Part shown: piece by piece, positions 17,339-19,048 of the stretch
How the letters are laid out: each line of letters begins with the position of its first letter
Position numbering within the stretch: the stretch's first letter is position 1
From: Anaerolineales bacterium
GTDB taxonomy: Bacteria; Chloroflexota; Anaerolineae; 4572-78; J111
Reading direction: 5' to 3'
Length of the DNA stretch: 19,048 bases
Assembly (NCBI GenBank): GCA_012032575.1
Contig: JAAUSP010000077.1
Span: 1-19,048 of the forward strand
The notes under the pieces: model-generated
Database searches by the model: none
What the model saw: only the letters and a program-made list of their open reading frames with translations
Told to the model about the DNA's origin: nothing
Program-made: the position numbers and the translations under genes

Positions 17339-17572
17339 ATGATAACTCTCGATCAAGCCCTGGATGTAGTGATGCAGCTTGAGTACGAACAGAAGGAATT
17401 GCTACTTGATATTTTGCGCAAACGTCAGATTGAGGCGAGACGGGAAGAAATTGCCCAGAACGCCCAGGAGGCAATTCGCGCCTTTAAGGCCGGCGAATTA
17501 AAGAGTGAAACCGCCGATGAGTTGCTTAACCGGCTGCATGCGTCGCTGGAAACAAGCACTGATGAGGTATGA
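17339..17572 (+). CDS. Putative antitoxin of a RelE/ParE-type toxin-antitoxin module
   Basis: A 77-residue helical, charged protein (MITLDQALDVVMQLEYEQKE, KRQIEARREEIAQNAQEAI). It is of the small type often found directly before RelE/YafQ-like toxins in Chloroflexota and Cyanobacteria. An N-terminal helical part (1-30) and a long charged helix (30-60) fit an antitoxin that wraps the toxin, but there is no clear DNA-binding motif. It begins 20 bp after gyrB, with AGGGGG ten bases before the ATG. Its last codons overlap the toxin start (ATGA). It could be cotranscribed with gyrB, since no terminator or promoter is seen between them. Confidence 0.75.
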   Translation: MITLDQALDVVMQLEYEQKELLLDILRKRQIEARREEIAQNAQEAIRAFKAGELKSETADELLNRLHASLETSTDEV

Positions 17573-17850
17573 AACTCAAATCAACACCAAAGTTTGAGAG
17601 AGCATATCGTAAATTTGTGCGTCGTCATCCTCATTTACAGGAGAAGATTGATGAGGTGCTGCGCCAAATGCTCATAGACTTGGCTATACCCGCTCTGCAA
17701 ACGCACAAGTTGAGCGGTAAGCTAATGGGCTTGTCTGCCTGTTCTTGTGGTTATGATTGTCGCATCGTCTTTTCTGTTGAAAAAGAGCCGAATTCCAGTG
17801 AAGAGTTTATTGTACTGATTGATATAGGTACCCACGACGAGGTTTATTAA
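17569..17850 (+). CDS. RelE/ParE-superfamily toxin (mRNA interferase-like)
   Basis: A 93-residue basic protein with a RelE/YafQ-like pattern: an N-terminal strand (MKLKSTPKFERAYRKFVRRH), a helical middle, the core KLSGKLMGLSACSCGYDCRI and the C-terminal strand VLIDIGTHDEVY, which is typical of this toxin group. RelE-type members cleave mRNA on the ribosome; ParE-type members instead act on gyrase. The basic residues and the terminal GTHDEVY favour a RelE-like RNase, by inference. The ATG overlaps the antitoxin stop by 4 bp, the usual arrangement, and a terminator follows 5 bp after the stop. Confidence 0.85.
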   Translation: MKLKSTPKFERAYRKFVRRHPHLQEKIDEVLRQMLIDLAIPALQTHKLSGKLMGLSACSCGYDCRIVFSVEKEPNSSEEFIVLIDIGTHDEVY

Positions 17851-17854
17851 ATTC

Positions 17855-17884
17855 AGAGGCTAACCGATAAGGTTAGCCTCTTTT
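17855..17884 (+). terminator. Rho-independent terminator after the toxin gene
   Basis: AGAGGCTAACC (17855-17865), loop GATAA, GGTTAGCCTCT (17871-17881), then a run of T followed by AATTT. A perfect 11-bp stem directly after the toxin stop ends the gyrB-TA transcript. On the minus strand no T-run follows, so it should act on the plus strand only. Confidence 0.85.
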
Positions 17885-17951
17885 AATTTGATAACTCACG
17901 GTAAAGAAAGATCTGCCGGCTTTTTCCACAATGTACCAAACCAACCCATTG

Positions 17952-18667
17952 TTACGAAACAATATTTTCCTTCCACGCTCCGGCATTGCCGTTGGGCTGG
18001 CCGACGCTCTCATACAGGCCCAGGCTAAACAGGGTGGAAGCTAACAAAAAGAGCTGCGCGCCGGGGGTAATCCCGTCTTCGCTGGCGTACTCGACCTTGA
18101 TGGGGCGCAGGCCGGCGGATTCCAGGGCTTGCGCGCTTGGCATGCGGGCGCCGCGATATGCTACGTCGCCCACGCCGATCAGCGGCAGCGCCATATGGGC
18201 CAATGGCGCAAGATCGCCACTGGCGCCCAGCGATCCTTTGCTTGGGATGCAGGGATGGATGCCGGCGTTGAGCAGTTCGATCAGCAGATCAAGGGTTGCG
18301 GGGCGAATCCCCGAATGACCGCAGGCCAGCGTATTGGCGCGGATGAGCATAATTGCGCGGGTGGTTGGAATGTCGTACAGCGGGCCGAGGCCACCGCATG
18401 GCTGAGCAGGATATTGCGTTGCAGCGGCTCGACTTCGGCGGCGGCGATCAGGCGATCCTTGAAGGCGCCGAAGCCGGTGGTGATGCCATAGGCGATCTCG
18501 CCTCGCGCCAGCAGTGTTTGTACTGCCGCCGCAGCGCGTTCGACCGCCGGGCGCGCATTTGGGCTGAGTTCGACCTGCGGCATGCCTGGTTGGCCGTAGG
18601 CCACTGTGCCGATCTGTTCGATCGTCAGGGATCGACCGTCGAGCATGATGACGTCGTTGTCGTTCAT
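17952..18667 (-). CDS. hutH: Histidine ammonia-lyase, frameshifted and C-terminally truncated or fused
   Basis: Deaminates histidine to urocanate, the first step of histidine degradation. The ATG at 18667 begins MNDNDVIMLDGRSL. YGITTGFGAFKD and the MIO prosthetic-group motif GASGDLAPLAH are present. The frame breaks at 18391-18392: one C is missing, and adding it converts SHAVASARC to SHAVGLGPLYDIPTTRA. After ALESAGLRPI (about residue 200) the expected K/x-EGLALINGT continuation is absent. Instead an unrelated tail, KVEYASEDGITPGAQLFLL to the stop at 17952, with one likely membrane-type segment, takes over. The corrected product is about 238 residues, versus roughly 500 for intact HutH. Either the contig is mis-joined near 18095 or a true rearrangement fused two gene ends. 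It is preceded by hutI on the same strand. Confidence 0.8.
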
Positions 18668-18681
18668 ATGGCTTTCTTGAA

Positions 18682-18712
18682 GCGAAGTATTTCGCAGCAC
18701 GAAATGCTTCGC
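18682..18712. repeat. Intercistronic hairpin between hutI and hutH
   Basis: GCGAAGTATTTCG (18682-18694) and CGAAATGCTTCGC (18700-18712) form a 13-bp stem with one mismatch (a G-U pair in RNA) and a 5-base loop. It starts 3 bp after the hutI stop and ends 15 bp before the hutH start. It may be a REP-like element or an mRNA stability hairpin. Confidence 0.5.
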
Positions 18713-18714
18713 CC

Positions 18715-18888
18715 TTACGGGTGGCGACCGGATCGCGCATACACGATCGCGCCGCGCTTAATCACGGTTTCGACGGGATTGCCGCCGAACTCATACGCAA
18801 GGTGGCGGTAGTCGCCAGTATCGACGAGCAGTAGATCGGCCTGCTTGCCGGCTTCCAGCGATCCGACCCGGTCGCCGAGGCCGATGTG
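18715..18888 (-). CDS. hutI: Imidazolonepropionase, C-terminal fragment only
   Basis: The last 57 residues of HutI, which hydrolyses imidazolonepropionate to formiminoglutamate in the histidine pathway. Visible are HIGLGDRVGSLEAGKQADLL and DYRHLAYEFGGNPVETVIKR, the characteristic amidohydrolase C-terminal beta-sandwich segment, ending at TAA 18715-18717. The catalytic metal-binding part is missing because the sequence switches to another gene at about 18865-18888. hutI-hutH order on one strand is a usual hut arrangement. The base composition looks more GC-rich than the main body of the window. Confidence 0.8.
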   Translation of the reverse strand, partial: HIGLGDRVGSLEAGKQADLLLVDTGDYRHLAYEFGGNPVETVIKRGAIVYARSGRHP

Positions 18889-19048
18889 TACATGGCCTAT
18901 GGGCGCGACGCGCAGGCCGAGGAAATCCTCAAGGAGGCGCTGCAGAAGGATCCGAACCGGCAGTCCGTCCGTGTCAAGCTGCTCGAGATCTACGCCACCC
19001 GCAAGGACCTCAAGGCGTTCGAGACCACGGCCGGCGAACTCTACGCCG
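18865..19048 (+). CDS. fimV: FimV-like protein fragment (Beta/Gammaproteobacterial), runs off the end
   Basis: An open plus-strand frame to the window end reads DPVAEADVYMAYGRDAQAEE, then ILKEALQKDPNRQSVRVKLL and EIYATRKDLKAFETTAGELY. This is the conserved C-terminal TPR-like region of FimV/TspA peptidoglycan-associated proteins. These organise type IV pili and twitching or polar functions in Beta- and Gammaproteobacteria. GC content and third-position GC look higher than in the rest of the window. It shares its first 24 bases, on the opposite strand, with the hutI fragment. It should not belong to the same organism as gyrB here and is most likely assembly contamination. Confidence 0.75.

Overview
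The window looks like the end of a draft metagenomic contig from a Chloroflexota-type bacterium. This is an inference from the style of the proteins (PD-(D/E)XK-DinG helicase fusion, long multi-PAS and MASE1/CHASE kinases, the antitoxin type, GyrB) and from a GC content that looks mid-50s by eye. No rRNA, tRNA or CRISPR array was found. Five single-base frameshifts sit inside otherwise well-conserved genes, mostly in short runs of one base, so the assembly probably carries residual sequencing errors.

Layout. Positions 1-134 hold a large inverted-repeat structure. Positions 135-2489 (minus) encode a nuclease-helicase of the DinG/XPD type, read through two frameshifts. Positions 2490-2811 hold its promoter, a small palindrome and a plus-strand relic resembling the C-terminus of an Lhr-type helicase. 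From 9694 down to 2812 (minus) lies a four-gene signalling cluster: a degenerate stand-alone receiver; a cobalamin-binding sensor with a CarH-like W-x9-EH motif but no DNA-binding domain; a soluble histidine kinase translationally coupled to it; and a membrane hybrid kinase (MASE1-CHASE-PAS-GAF-PAS-HisKA-HATPase-receiver). A second, separate two-component operon occupies 13535-9893 (minus): a four-PAS plus GAF HisKA_3 kinase overlapping a NarL/LuxR response regulator. It has a good promoter upstream and a rho-independent terminator downstream.

Positions 13691-14818 (minus) encode a membrane acyltransferase (acyltransferase 3 family). It has a -10 box and a CRP/FNR-like palindrome near -42 in place of a -35 box. 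The stretch 14819-15383 also carries an unidentified gene relic, the gyrB promoter and a perfect 21-bp inverted repeat built from TTAGCC-type hexamers in the gyrB leader. gyrB (15384-17318, plus) is intact. It is followed after 20 bp by a RelB/RelE-like toxin-antitoxin pair and a terminator.

The last kilobase is probably chimeric. A hutH fragment with a frameshift loses homology after about residue 200. Upstream of it is the C-terminus of hutI. At about 18865-18888 the sequence switches to a plus-strand fragment of a FimV-type protein, which belongs to Beta/Gammaproteobacteria. The switch occurs inside a stretch of about 24 bases that reads sensibly as both genes, as expected of a k-mer-mediated mis-join.

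The most biologically interesting part is 6885-9694. The motifs suggest a cobalamin (possibly light- or B12-status-) sensor that has lost the CarH/MerR DNA-binding domain and probably signals through the overlapping histidine kinase.
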